Below, piece by piece: positions 12,471-24,263 of a stretch of 64,000 bases of DNA. The translations under genes and the position numbers were made by a program. Source of the DNA: Sambucus nigra (Eukaryota; Streptophyta; Magnoliopsida; Dipsacales; Adoxaceae). Location of the stretch: contig OX422221.1 in assembly GCA_949130495.1 (NCBI GenBank), positions 482,209,159 to 482,273,158 on the forward strand, given 5' to 3'. Positions within the stretch are counted from its first letter, which is position 1, and every line of letters begins with the position of its first letter. Below the pieces are notes generated by a model that saw nothing but the letters and a program-made list of their open reading frames with translations, searched no databases and had not been told where the DNA came from.

Positions 12471-13613
12471 CTGTTCGTCCTCCTCACCAAACTTCAGAGT
12501 TTTTGCACCATGTATGAACCTATAAACCTCTAAGATTCAACACGCAACGTTTCATCATCAATACCCATCATCCCTAACAGGTTATAAATCAATCCTAACA
12601 TCCTAGGATCCTTAATTCGTCATAAATCATCACAATTATATAATATCCCCAAATCAATTCATATGAACCCTAGTTTCCAAATTTCCAATTAAAGAACCTA
12701 ATCAACCCAGATTCGTTCATCAAAATATAATCAAATTTCGTGATTAATCCTCCACATACATGAAGGAATTCCAACCACTAATTAAACCAATCCTTAATCA
12801 TAATTTAAATCTCCAATTTTCACCCAATTAACATATAAATCATGATTAAATCCACCTATTGCTAAAAGAAAGCAAGTAATAAACCCTTTCCTCAAATATG
12901 ATGGTCTGTTTCGTTGGTGATGTTGGTATATACGCGTTCCTCTCTTCGCGATCTATGCGCTTGTGGTCACGGTTGTGCAAGGTGTTGCCAAATGAGTCTT
13001 CTCTCTTGAAATTTGGTTTTCCCTCACACCTTCCATGGCCGTTCTAACTTCCTGTCACTTCTTAACCCTAATGGACTTTCCTTAGATGATATAATAAATC
13101 CCAATTTTTGTCCATTTAATTATCCCAAAAATCCAAATTACAAAACTACCCCTACGGGGTGCCGGTTTGGCCTAAAATCTTTCGGAGTCCAAATAAACTA
13201 CCCGGGTAGTGTTTTCTAACTATCTCAATGCTCCCGGACTCAACGACACATTCGAAATGGCCATATGAGTTATCAAAAATAAATTCTTTTTTTGTTTTAT
13301 TCAATTAGTCCTGACACGACTCACACCCGTGACAGACTTAAATTACCAAACTGTCGTATTTCTCACTTCCGAAAATTTATCAAATATCATAATTCCATAT
13401 TACATATCATAGAGTAATATTCAATAATTCTTAACAATAAGTATTAACCCTTGGCTCGCTAGTTAATAAATATTTTAATCCGGATTAATAACAAATTAAT
13501 TTCTCACATCTTAATTTAATGAATCCAACAATAATAAATAAATCGCATATTTATTCCCACAATAATAATTAATCACATAATTATTTAAATCGTCAAAAAT
13601 CCAGGGTGTTACA

Positions 13614-14491
13614 GGGCGGTCTTAGAATCGTTATATATATATGAATATAACTATTCTTATTCAAGTTGGACTTGATTTATGATAAATTCCATAAAGAGCA
13701 TATAACTGTGATTATGTTTCATAATGAGAAATGGAACAATGAAATGAATCAGTGTAAATGATGGAGGTTTTAATTAATGATATTCATTTATATCCTCTTG
13801 CGTAACTGAACTAAACTTATGATCATTTAAATTGCCTTAGTTTATGCTTTAAAATTGAGTAGGTAGATTCTCATCTTTATCAATCATGATTATCTGTTCA
13901 TAACTGTCATACTCTTTATTCATCTGGTGATCATTTAAAACCGGGACCTGACCCGTACATATTTCTTGTTGTGCATGAATCTTATATTCGCTCAGGTGCT
14001 CCGCCGCAAGGACGCCCGTTATGAATTTCCTATTCCGGTGTTTTTGGGGAGCCGTGATACTTTGCGAATATTACAGTTATAGACGCCTTCATTTTTTTGT
14101 ACTCTCGTTATGATCGGGTCATTTACTCGGGCGTGTGGCCCAAGTTTTTGTATTTACTTATTGTAATGTATTATGTAACTTAATGAACTTGTTGACTATT
14201 GTTGTAAGAGACTGTTGACCGACAGCATATTTGATCCCCTTATTGTATACTTGATGCGGAGGTGATATAAGTTCTTTTGGGTTTCCACTTTTTTATTCAA
14301 ATTGGGTTGTTTAAATTATTTCTTTAACTTATAAAATTAAATTTTTGGCAACCCGTTTTTTCTAATATATAGGGTGGTTATCCCGTATACTTAATGTATT
14401 ATTGTGATGCTGAGAATGGTGCATCTATGATTCCCATTTTTATTGAAGTATCGGGATGGCCACCCCTTATTTTGGTGAGCGGGTTGTCACA
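13614..14491 (+). repeat. 5' LTR of the outer Tekay element, second part
   Basis: Resumes with the duplicated GGGCG (13614-13618) and runs to the terminal TCACA at 14491, matching 21053-21935 of the 3' LTR. Confidence 0.93.
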
Positions 14492-14493
14492 GA

Positions 14494-14505
14494 TGGTATC
14501 AGAGC
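14494..14505 (+). other. Primer binding site (initiator Met tRNA type)
   Basis: TGGTATCAGAGC two bases after the 5' LTR end, the usual primer site for Tekay elements. Confidence 0.92.
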
Positions 14506-14671
14506 ATCAGGTTCTAGAGTCTTTAGGATCTATGCAGACTTGTCATGTTCTACCGTAGCGTTATTTGATATAGAGCTTAATGTTAGGACTGTTTTGATGC
14601 CTATGTTTGCGATCTTCTGCAAGATAGATTGTTTTAAATAATATTCTAACTCTATTATTTCTTTATCTCAA

Positions 14672-15774
14672 ATGCCGCCTAGGAGAGGTCGCCCAGCTAG
14701 GAGAAATAGAGTTGTAGAAGAGGAGGTAGGTCCTCCACCGCCACAGCAGGGAACTATAAATGTTGCTGAAATAGAAAATATTGTGGCCCAAGCGGTCAAC
14801 GCAGCGATGACTGCCGTGGTTTAGCAATTACCACAAGCTCAACCGCAACGGGCTCAGGAGGTACAAGCTCCTGTGGGACCTTCTCCGTGGTAGAGAGTTA
14901 GGGAATCCTTTTTAAAGGGTCATCCCCCAGAATTCCAAGGAGGTTCCGACGCCATAGTAGCTAATCAGTGGAAAAAGGATATGCAGCACCATCTGCGCAT
15001 GGTGGAGTGTAGTGAGGAAATAAAACAAATCCATGCTACTTTTAAACTCGTTGGAGCTGCACTACATTGGTGGGAGTCGATGACTACGCTAGAGCAGAGA
15101 GATGCTATGACCATCAATGATTTCTGGGTTCTGTTTGATCGAAAGTACTTCCCTCCCGCAGTTCAAAGGGAGGTGAGAAGAAAACTTCAAGATGTGGTGC
15201 AAGGAGAGCGTTCAGTCGCGGAGTATGAAGAGGAATTGACGCGGTTAGCTAGTTTTGTACCTGATGAGGTGACTCCGGAGGAGAGGAGGATATCTAAATT
15301 TATTAGAGGTTTGTACTGGAGGATACAACAACATTTGCTGGGCAATACAGCCTTGCAGGCTTTTGGAGATGTGACGAATGCGGCGTTGCTCCATTGTCAG
15401 GAGCATCAGTTGTATGTTCAAGGTGGTAAGAAGGCTTCAGTTATGGGGCAAGCTGGGAAACCTGAAGGCAATGGGATAGGAGGAGGAGCATTTCCCTCGT
15501 CCCAATCTTCGGGAAATAAATAAAAAGAAAGGGACCCCCAACAAGGGGACTTGTCTAAACGGTAGCGTTTTGGTGGATTCAATGTTGGTGGTAGTAATAT
15601 TAGGCACGGTCAAGGTGCCCCACAACAACAATAAGCAAGTCGGGGTGGTAATGGGGGTAGTGGCCATCCAGACCAAGTAGTTGGACAGTTTAGAAATAAT
15701 CGGGGCGAAATCAGGAGAATGTGACTAATCGATGCTTTCAATGCGAAGAATTGGGTCACTACAGGAGGGCATGT
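14672..15774 (+). pseudogene. gag: gag pseudogene of the outer Tekay element
   Basis: Structural Gag polyprotein remnant. The start ATG at 14672 opens an Arg-rich N-terminus (MPPRRGRPARRNR). The retrotransposon-gag core lies at about 15045-15420, with LHWWES, FDRKYFP and QHLLGN blocks. A CCHC zinc knuckle (C-x2-C-x4-H-x4-C) lies at 15733-15774. In-frame stops occur at 14822 (TAG), 14891 (TAG), 15521 (TAA) and 15560 (TAG). A frameshift between about 15524 and 15733 separates the gag core from the zinc knuckle and pol. The longest surviving piece is 14981-15523. It cannot make a functional capsid protein. Confidence 0.9.
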
Positions 15775-15912
15775 CCTCGGTTGATTGGGGGATAACTTCC
15801 TAGGGTTCCACCGCATCCACAGGCTCAATAACCGCCATAAGTACCTAATCCAGTTGTCCCTCCACAATCGGGACAAATACAGTATGGTCGTGTTTACCAC
15901 ATTTGGGATGTT

Positions 15913-18900
15913 ATGATTCTTTCAGCCCCGCCAGCTATTGAGGGTAAGTTTCTCATTCAGGGGCATATGGGTCGTGTATTGTTTGATACGGGTACGACAC
16001 ACTTATTTATTTCTAGAAGCTTTGCTCAGTCTACAGAGTTGATTAAATATGCAGAGAGTACCTTCACTAGTGTTGAATCTTCTATGGGTGATGGTTCACT
16101 CATTTTCTTTGTTTGTAAACACATAGGAATAAATCTTGGTAACTTGTGTTTTGAGGCCGATTTGCTCGTCCTTGATATGGTCGGGTATGATGTAATCCTG
16201 GGTATGGATTGGCTAGTGAAGTATCGTGCGATAGTTAATTGTTATGGGAAGAGTATAGTTTTTTCCATTCCGGGGCAAGAAATGTTTTTAGTGGCTATGC
16301 CTCGTTCAGAAGGAGGTTCTAGCACTTACTTGTGTTTTATCGCGGAGGAGACTTCTTGAGATGTAGTAGTTTCCTTAGATTCTATTTCGGTTGTTAGAGA
16401 TTTCCAAGATGTTTTTCGGGAAATATTGGGTTTGCCCCTGAGTCGAGAGATTGAGTTTGTAATTGATTTAACGTCGGGAATGAGACCGATTGCTAGAGCT
16501 CCGTATCGTATGGCTCCTGTTGAGATGAGGGAGTTAAGGGATCAGATTCAGGACTTGTTAGAGCAAGGGTTTATTAGTTGAAGCACGTCGCCGTTGGGCG
16601 CTCCGGTGTTGTTTGTAAAGAAAATGGACGGTTCTCTCTGATTGTGTGTTGACTACAGAGAGTTGAATAAAGTCACCATATGGAACAAATAGCCGTTACC
16701 TCGAATTGATGATTTGTTTGATCAACTTAGGGGAGCATCGTACTTCTCTAAAATAAATTTGAGGATGGGGTATCACCAGTTGCGAATAAAAGAGCAAGAT
16801 GGGTCTAAGACTTCTTTCCTAACGAGATATGGGTCCTATGAATTTTTGGTTATGTCTTTTGGACTAACCAATGCTCCCGCTGTGTTTATGGACCTCATGA
16901 ATAGGGTGTTTCGAAACTTCCTGGACCAGTTTTTTATCGTGTTCATTGATCATATTCTAGTGTATTCTCAAACAGAAGACGATCATGCTACTCATTTGTG
17001 GTTGGTCCTGCAAAGGTTGAGGGATCACCAATTGTATGCCATGTTCGAGAAGTGTGGTTTTTGGTTGCAGGAAGTATAGTTTCTGGTTCACATTGTGACA
17101 ACCCAGGGTATTTCGATGGACCCAAGTGAAGTTGTTGATGTGAGGGATTGGGGTCAGCCCACGACGCCTACCGAGATCCGTAGTTTTCTGGGTTTGGCGG
17201 GTTATTACTGCCGATTTATCAAGGGTTTCTCTAAAATTACCAGCCCTTTGATTAATTTAACCCGGACAGGGGTGAGGTTTGTATGGGATGATTCTTGTCA
17301 GTCGTCTTTTGACGAGCTCAAGGATATGTTGACTTCTGCTCCAGTCCTTGCGTTACCAAGGCCAGAATTGGAATATTGAGTCTTTACCGACGCATCTCTA
17401 CAAGTATTGGGAGGTGTACTTCAACAAGAGCGAGGGGCTATTGCTTATGCTTCTCGAAAGATGAAGCCCCATGAAAAGAATTATCCGGTGCATGATTTGG
17501 AACTTGCCGCAGTTGTTTTTGCCTTGAAGATTTGGAGGCATTATCTCCTAGGGTAGAAATTTAGTCTTTTCATGGACCACAAATCATTGCAATATTTGTT
17601 TTCCCATAGAGAACTAAATATGCGACAATGCCGGTGGATAGAGTTTGTGAAAGACTACCAATTCGACATCCACTATCACTCGGGCAAGGCAAATGTGGTG
17701 GCGGATGCTTTGAGTAGAAAGCCCGAGGGGGAGTTAGCGGAGGTATGGAAGGCCAAATAGAAGGATCTTAACCAACAAGATGAGGTTGCTAGGGCGTTTA
17801 TGTCGGTGTTGACCATTATGCCTACTATGGTGGAAAGTTTTGTAGAAGCCCAAGGAAGGGACAAAGGTTGTCAGGACCGTATACGCCAATTGTTGACCGA
17901 GGGATCAAAATCCTACTCTATAAGCTCGGAGGGTGGGTTACGCTTCCACGGGAGACTCATGGTCCCAGACGAAGGGGCTTTAAAATGGGCCGTGATGAAA
18001 GAATCTCATTGGTCTAAATTTTCAGTGCATCCTGGTGGGGATAAGATGTACCAAGACATGCGCCGTCAGTATTGGTGGACGGGCATGAAGTGGGATATTT
18101 TCGAGTTCGTTTCCCAGTGTACTACTTGTCAATTGGTCAAGATAGATCATCATCGACCAATGGGTTTGTTGCAACCCTTGGAGATACCAGTGTGGAAGTG
18201 GGAGAGTATATCGATGGATTTCATCACAGGCTTACCAACGTCGCAAAATGGTCATGATTCTATTTGGGTTATTATTTATCGTTTGACTAAGTCAGCACAT
18301 TTCCTACCGATACGCACCGATTACAATACTGCTCGTTATGCCCGGCTTTTTATTGCGGAGGTTATTAGACTCCACGGGGTGCCAATAAATATAGTCTCTG
18401 ACAGAGATAAGGTATTTGTTTCCTATTTTTGGCAAAGTTTCTAAGAATCTATGGGAACCGAATTGAAATATAGTACTTCTTATCACCCTCAAATAGATGG
18501 GCAGACAGAAAGAGTCAACCAAATGTTGGAGGATATGCTCTGAATGTGTGTGCTTGATTTCAAAGGTGGTTGGAAATAATATCTCACTTTGGTCGAATTT
18601 TCTTATAATAATTCGTACCAATTTACTATTGGGATGGCACCCTATGAAGCTCTTTATAGCCGGCCTTGTAGATCACCCACTTATTGGTTGGAGGTGGGGG
18701 ATAATAAATTTCTTGGACCTGAAATGATCCAGGATACTTCTTCCAAGATTGAACTCATCCGAAATCGCATCCGAATAGCTCAAGATCGCCAAAAGAGTTA
18801 CGCTGATGCGAATAGAAGGCATGTAGAGTTAGAAGTTTAAGATCAAGTCTTGGTGCGTGTATCGCCAATGAAAGGTATAAAGAGTTTTGGGAAGAAAGGG

Positions 18901-19278
18901 AAGCTTGCGCCACGCTATGTTGGACCTTTACCCATTATTGCCAAGGTAGGTCCAGTGGCGTATCAACTTGCCTTACCGGAACACTTACAACAACTCCATG
19001 ATGTGTTCCATGTTTCCTCTTTAAAAAAGTATAAGAGGTGTGAAGGAGCTCTTTGGCATAGTCCTTTGGAGGATATCGATTTACAACTCGATATTTCGTA
19101 TGAGGAACAACCGGTTGCAATCTTAGAGCACGGAGAGTGTAAATTGAGATCGCGAGTGGTGTCCTTGGTGCGAGTTCAATGGGGTCATCACGACGCCAAG
19201 GAATCGATGTGGGAGCGTGAGGACGATATGCGGGAAAAGTATCCGCATCTCTTCTTGCAAGGTACGCCTGAATTTTGA
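15913..19278 (+). pseudogene. pol: pol pseudogene of the outer Tekay element (PR-RT-RH-INT-chromodomain)
   Basis: One reading frame carries the whole pol order but has twelve premature stops, at 16357, 16579, 16639, 16690, 17077, 17377, 17554, 17758, 18442, 18541, 18577 and 18838. Visible domains: protease with DTG at 15985; RT about 16480-17080, where the catalytic pair reads F-I-D-H at 16942-16953 instead of FIDD; RNase H about 17380-17720 ending in VVADALSR; integrase about 17940-18600 with a C-x2-C zinc half near 18118 and a VSDRD motif near 18395; chromodomain-like end about 19081-19270. The frame ends naturally at 19276. With the stops and the altered RT site it is clearly inactive. Confidence 0.93.
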
Positions 19279-19295
19279 GGGCAAAATTCCCTCAT

Positions 19296-19306
19296 AAGGG
19301 GGGCAG
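19296..19306 (+). other. Polypurine tract
   Basis: AAGGGGGGCAG directly before the 3' LTR at 19309; primer for plus-strand DNA synthesis. Confidence 0.85.
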
Positions 19307-19308
19307 TA

Positions 19309-21935
19309 TGTAGCAACCCTTGCTTTTGAGAACTTATTTTATATTAATTTACTATGTGAAGTGATTATATAAAATTTTGGAAAATGGAGTAAATATTAAT
19401 TGAATGAGTTGAAAGATAATATTTACTAGATTGTTGCATATTTACTGTATGTGTATGTAAATATCATCATGCTACATTTTATAGTGTCATATGCTTTAAA
19501 TGACATTTATGGTTTAAATGAAACCGGAACTTGAAATGATTTATAAAATTGCCGGATGCCAATTTAGAGGGCGTAGTTAGTCCCGAAATGTGTGAGATAG
19601 TCGAAATAAGTGCAATATTGTATTTTTATGTTTCGGGCACTTTTGACTGATTTTAACATAAATGTGTAGTTGTGAGTCATTTTAATGTGGCATTAACCAT
19701 TTAAGTTGGGAATTTAGACTAAATCCATGATTTAGTCTTACATTTCATTTTATTCTCTTAAGTTTATTTACCAAACCTAGAGAGAAAGAGAGAAGAAGAG
19801 AATTTGTGGAGAAAAGAGGAGAAAAGAAAGAGAGAGATTGAAGATTTGGGATTATTGCTACCATAAGGAAATATGAGATATGAACCTCAAGGCAAGTTTT
19901 CTTACTTGCTAATATATGGTTTAAGATGAGTAAATTGTGTGATAGTAGTGTATGTGAATGATTGGAACAAAAATGGATTTTATGGATTTTATGGTGTTTG
20001 AGCCCTAATCATAGTTCAAGTTTGTGACATTGTGGATTATGTTAGTTGATAATCATGTAAGGTAGTTTTTGGTAGATTAATGTTGGTGAATTTGTGTAAA
20101 AAAATGGAGAAGAATTTGGATTTGGGGAAAACTAGGGTTCATAACCAGTAGCCCCCTTCTTGGCAAAATCGCAGGGGCGAATCGATTCGCCGTTCCTGCG
20201 AATCGATTCGCTTAGGGTCAGGTTACAGGTCTGGGAACCTGAATCGATATGGGTCAAGGCCGAATCGATTCGCTCGAGGAAAAAAACTAGGATTCTTCAT
20301 CCAAATCGATTCGCTGCATGGGGCGAATCGATTCGGAAATCATGCTATTTTGAGTTATTTTTCTAACTCAATTTTCACCATTTTTCTTTAGGCTTAGGAC
20401 TTAGGAACCTTCTTGTATGAAGTAAACTTAGAGTCCTAGAGTCCTAAATGAGTTAGTTAACTACCCTACATTAGAAATGGATTAAATGAGGCTTATTCCG
20501 GGGGTGTACAAATTGATGTTAGGGTATTTTTTTCCTTTAGCTAATTATTATGAGACTAGGGGTTGTAAAGTCATATTGGGAAACTTTAGAAGCTTAATTG
20601 AGGTATGATAGACTTGGTGGTTTATAGTGACACCATCAATTCTTGGAGTATGAATAAGAGGTTCATTAATCATTGAAGTTATAATGATTGCTTGTAATAT
20701 GTATGGCTCCGGACAAAATGTGATTCATCTATTAAAATGGAAATAAAAATGGTAAATAATAATTTACTTAAACAAACCTCTCTAAATGCTATCATAAGGG
20801 AAGTTTGCGCATGAGGTGAAGTCGCCTGGCTAATGAATGCAGGGTGGATATAGTCATCGGCCATATGACCGGTTATTATGTATGTTGTATTGATTGTGCG
20901 ACTGTGAGGTAATTCCGTGTGTGGTTATGACTCACTCACAGGTATCTGGCCATTTCCCGACATTGCGTTAGGATCCCAGGTTGTCTTAATTGATAGGCCC
21001 TGGAAGATGATAGTCATTTAGGGGCGCACACAGTGGGGAAACCCTGGCGGGCGGTCTTAGAATCGTTATATATATATGAATATAACTATTCTTATTCAAG
21101 TTGGACTTGATTTATGATAAATGCCATAAAGAGCATATAACTGTGATTATTTTTCATAATGAGAAATGGAACAATGAAATGAATCAGTGTAAATGATAGA
21201 AGTTTTAATTAATGATATTCATTTATATCCTCTTGCGTAACTGAACTAAACTTATGATCATTTAAATTGCCTTAGTTTATGCTTTAAAATTGTGTAGGTA
21301 TATTCTCATCTTTATCAATCATGATTATCTGTTCATAACTATCATACTCTTTATTCATCTGGTGATCATATAAAATCGGGCCCTGATCCGTTCATATTTC
21401 TTGTTGTGCATGAATCTTATATTCGATCAGGTGTTCCGCCGCAAGGACGCCCGTTCTGACTTTCCTAATTCGGTGTTTTTGGGGAGCCGTGATACTTTGC
21501 GGATATTATGGGATATATTGTTATAGACACATTCATTTTTTTGTACTCTAGTTACGATCGGGTCTTTTACTCGGGCGTATGGCCCAAGATTTTGTATTTG
21601 CTTATTGTAATGTATTATGCAACTTAATGAACTTGTTGAATATTGTTGTAAGAGACTGTTGACCGACATCATATTCGGTCCCCTTATTGTATACTTGATG
21701 CGGATGTAATATAGGTTCTTTTGGGTTTCCACTTTTTTTTTCAAATTGGGTTGTTTAAATTCTTTCTTTAACTTATAAAATTAAATTTTTGGCAACTCGT
21801 TTTTTCTGGAATATAGGATGGTTATCCCGTATACTTAATCTATTATTGTGATGCTGAGAATGGTCCATATACGATTCCCATTTTTACTGAAGTATCGGGT
21901 TGGACACCCCTTATTTTGGTGAGCGGGTTGTCACA
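19309..21935 (+). repeat. 3' LTR of the outer Tekay element
   Basis: Starts TGTAGCAACCC and ends GGGTTGTCACA, an imperfect terminal inverted repeat. It is followed by TTATA (21936-21940). It is uninterrupted and so serves as reference for the split 5' LTR. It lacks a block of about 35 bp containing two ATCGAT motifs that is present near 2805-2850. Confidence 0.95.
20176..20340 (+). repeat. GAATCGATTCG palindrome cluster, 3' LTR copy
   Basis: Six ATCGAT-centred motifs, four of them followed or preceded by full GAATCGATTCG context. It is shorter than the 5' LTR copy, so the array has contracted or expanded after insertion. Confidence 0.88.
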
Positions 21936-21940
21936 TTATA

Positions 21941-22784
21941 CTCTTTGTAATACAACTTAGCATGTTACGATCATCTAAATTTGTCTCAACTGAAAGAAGA
22001 TTTTTGAAATTATCAACAAAGATTCGCCTATTTTATTATTATTCTATTCAAACTCACCTTATTTATTCTTCTCTTTTTGAATAATAAGGTTACCCCTCTT
22101 CTGATTAATAGTAGAATGGAAAATTTTGGTGTTCTGATCCCTAATCTTAATCCAATTTACGTAAAAAAATTTATGCCAATAAATCTCTTCATTCTTAAAA
22201 TACTTATTAAGCTTAGCTATAGCTTTAAGGGAATTTTTGCTAGACTCCATAGTATTTTTCTCAAAATATATTTCCTTTTATAAAACATATTATTCCAAAT
22301 CTTTCATATTTTGGAAAACATTCTTTAATGTCTTATTGTTTCAATCTTTGAAAATAGGCTTCAACATTTGCAGTTTAACAAAAAATTTCCTCAAAGTCTT
22401 AGTATTGCATGATGGATCCAGTAATTTCTAATAACCTCAACCAATCCCTCTCGATTATACCACATTTTATTTTGCAATTTGAACATTTTAGGAGTCTTGT
22501 CTAAAACTGTTTTAACATAAACGAGTAATGGAGAATGATTAGAACAATTTTTATTCAAGTGATTCATATTAGAATTAGAGAAGGTGAAAAACCACATGAT
22601 ATTACAAATACCTATGTCTAATCTCTCAACAAAGCCTCATCTCTATTTATACTATTCCACCAAGTAAATTTGGAACCCATATATCCTAATCAAGTAAAGA
22701 TACTTTGCTAATAAAAGATTTAAAATCATCCACATCTCTAAAATTAATCTCATTTCCTCCATATTTCTTTGATGAATCATTATG
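21941..22784 (-). pseudogene. L1-like LINE ORF2 remnant, endonuclease C-terminus and linker
   Basis: 5' half of the LINE at 1-1799. Minus-strand translation gives an endonuclease-type block near 22650-22770 (LGYMGSKFTWWN, family pattern LG..G.KFTW.N), then SNHSPLLV near 22520 (family DHSPL), and an EEIYWHKFFYVNWIKIRDQN stretch in 22059-22250 typical of the endonuclease-RT linker. Several stops and frame changes are present. Reading continues directly into 1799 once the 1805-21935 insertion and one TTATA copy are removed. Confidence 0.78.
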
Positions 22785-23190
22785 TTTTTTTTATAAAATT
22801 TATCAATATATATGAATAAAAAGGAAAATCACAATATACAAAAGGAAAAAAAGACTAAAATTTCCAAACCCACTCACAAAAAGATGCCTTAAAAGGCCCA
22901 AATCTTATGGCGTAATTCGTCACAACCCAACGAAAAAATACCCACCCAATCTAACATCTAATAACCATACATGTGAAAGGTCATGAAAACCCATAAAAAC
23001 ACATTGTGAATCCGCTACGTGCTCTATACAAAACATAAAATACACAACTAAAACCAGAAAAACTATAAACAAAAAATAACACTACACACTCTAAAATCAT
23101 CATATCAGCAAAATCACCTGACCACCATCTCCCAAACTCTAGAAAATCCAAGACGAGTCAAGATTCATTTATATTATAAAGCCCAAAGAA
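22785..23190 (-). mobile_element. Probable 3' tail of a second LINE inserted in the first
   Basis: On the minus strand the segment ends TTGATAAATTTTATAAAAAAAA-like at 22785-22810, an A-rich tail typical of plant LINE 3' ends, exactly where the first LINE's endonuclease homology stops. The body is anonymous and was interrupted by the Copia element at 23196. The matching upstream part would lie right of 28732. No coding domain is recognised, so the assignment rests on the tail and position only. Confidence 0.4.
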
Positions 23191-23195
23191 TGAGC
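23191..23195. repeat. Target-site duplication TGAGC (left copy)
   Basis: Directly precedes the Copia 5' LTR; the same TGAGC follows the 3' LTR at 28728-28732. Confidence 0.92.
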
Positions 23196-23590
23196 TGTTG
23201 GTTTGTGACAAGACTCCACCATTTGGTGGAGTAATTGGTTAGTGACTAGACTCTCACCATTTTGGTGGTGGAGTATTTTGCTCCACAAGAAGTGCTCTAA
23301 GTGGACAATTATCAAAGCCATTTTATGTGGCCATTATTCCTCCTACTCACCTATAAATAAACCATGCGTATTGAGACAAAAACACACCAGCAAATAGGAG
23401 AGAAACAAAGCATATAGAGAGTCTTGTTTGAGAGAGAATAAAGAGAGCAAGACTGTTTGTAATTCTCCTCTTTTGTTAATACAATTTCTCTGCCCCGTGG
23501 ACGTAGGAAAATTGCCGAACCACGTAAATCTATTATTATTGTGTGTGAGTGAGTGTGAGTTTGATTTCTGGATTGTTACTGGTCTCAATA
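23196..23590 (+). repeat. Copia 5' LTR
   Basis: Starts TGTTGG; its last bases read ...CAATA where the 3' LTR has ...CAACA, so the terminal CA is mutated. It carries a short CCACCATTTGGTGGA hairpin near its start. Confidence 0.92.
23352..23359 (+). promoter_or_regulatory. TATA box of the Copia LTR
   Basis: TATAAATA in the context CACCTATAAATAAACC, about 157 bp into the LTR and conserved in the 3' LTR (28499-28506). It is the likely RNA polymerase II promoter core of the element. Confidence 0.75.
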
Positions 23591-23592
23591 AT

Positions 23593-23605
23593 TGGTATCA
23601 GAGCC
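23593..23605 (+). other. Copia primer binding site (initiator Met tRNA)
   Basis: TGGTATCAGAGCC, 13 bases matching the complement of plant initiator Met tRNA, two bases after the LTR. Confidence 0.93.
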
Positions 23606-23795
23606 GGACACGACCATTTTTGGCGCTTTGTTCGTTTTTTTTTTGCCAGAAATCAAAATCTTCAAATCTCAAATTTGAACACACTAGGAGGAGCATATCG
23701 TCGATACAAGTCCAACGAAACAAACCGGAGGCCAAATGGAGCTCCGAAGCTCCCAAATTTGCCAACTGAACATGAAAAAAATTCTAGCCAAGCTA

Positions 23796-23960
23796 TTTGA
23801 CCAAGCCACAAAGCTGTTTGACCAAGTCGCTGACCAAGCCACCAAGTTGTTTGACCAAGCCGTTGACCAAGCCACAAAGATGTTTGACCAAGTCGTTGAT
23901 CATTTGACCAAGACGTTGACCATTTGACCAAGTCATCAAATTATTTGACTAAGCCGCTGA
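23796..23960 (+). repeat. TTTGACCAAG tandem repeat in the Copia leader
   Basis: About five imperfect units of roughly 33 bp built on TTTGACCAAG and GCTGACCAAGCCAC, between PBS and gag. Short frames on both strands here (for example FDQATKLFDQ-like peptides) come from the repeat and are not coding evidence. Confidence 0.8.
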
Positions 23961-24263
23961 TGTTACCAAACGAAAAAGGAATATTCTGTTAGAATATTCT
24001 GGTAACTTTAACAGAATATTCCCCTTGAGTCTACTCGGCCCAAAAATATGTTTTTTGGGCCAACTCAGTCCATTCTAGACCCATTTTTGTTCGAGTCGAA
24101 CCCTTTCCTCGCTATTTTGACCATTTCGAATGTAACCGTGCCCTCCGTTTATGCTAATTCCACTCTTAAGTTACTGTATTAACTTAAGAGGGACATATAA
24201 TAGTGTTTTAAGGCACTTCCAGGCGTCGAATCTATTTTTTTTTTGGGTGGAGTCTAAGGAACA

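Larger units (their letters stand above)
3589..13613 (-). mobile_element. Nested Gypsy (Tekay-type) LTR retrotransposon with degenerate interior
   Basis: Inserted into the host element's 5' LTR with target duplication GGGCG (3584-3588 and 13614-13618). Two LTRs of about 3.09 kb (3589-6678) and 3.07 kb (10547-13613) flank a 3.87-kb interior. The PBS next to the right LTR reads on the minus strand, so the element runs right to left. The ends form an imperfect inverted repeat of the TGTAACACCCCG / TGTGACACCTCG type. The LTR shares recognisable blocks with that of the Tekay element at 32967-43804. I find no intact gag or pol; only scraps of a chromodomain-like end near 6720-6900 and an Arg-rich gag-like start near 10300-10340. 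Confidence 0.92.
10547..13613 (-). repeat. 5' LTR of the nested element
   Basis: Right copy in the window, ending in element orientation at 10547. It has the same internal structure as 3589-6678, including the 93-bp dimers (about 11665-11975) and the inverted-motif cluster (about 12290-12470). Confidence 0.92.
1805..21935 (+). mobile_element. Tekay-type Ty3/Gypsy chromovirus, decayed, with an element nested in its 5' LTR
   Basis: Complete LTR retrotransposon with TG..CA ends and 5-bp duplication TTATA. It comprises the 5' LTR (1805-14491, interrupted at 3589-13613), PBS, gag, pol with protease, RT, RNase H, integrase and a chromodomain-like C-terminus, polypurine tract, and 3' LTR (19309-21935). 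The domain order and C-terminal chromodomain place it among chromoviruses; the sequence style suggests the Tekay clade (inference from memory of family motifs). About 22 substitutions in the first 385 bp of the two LTRs (roughly 5-6%) and more than a dozen stops show it is old and immobile. Removing the nested element leaves a 5' LTR of about 2657 bp against 2627 bp for the 3' LTR. Confidence 0.93.

Noticed and set aside
14494..14505. TGGTATCAGAGC considered as part of a tRNA gene
   Set aside because: It abuts an LTR end and no cloverleaf follows; it is a primer binding site. The same holds at 10533, 23593 and 35956.
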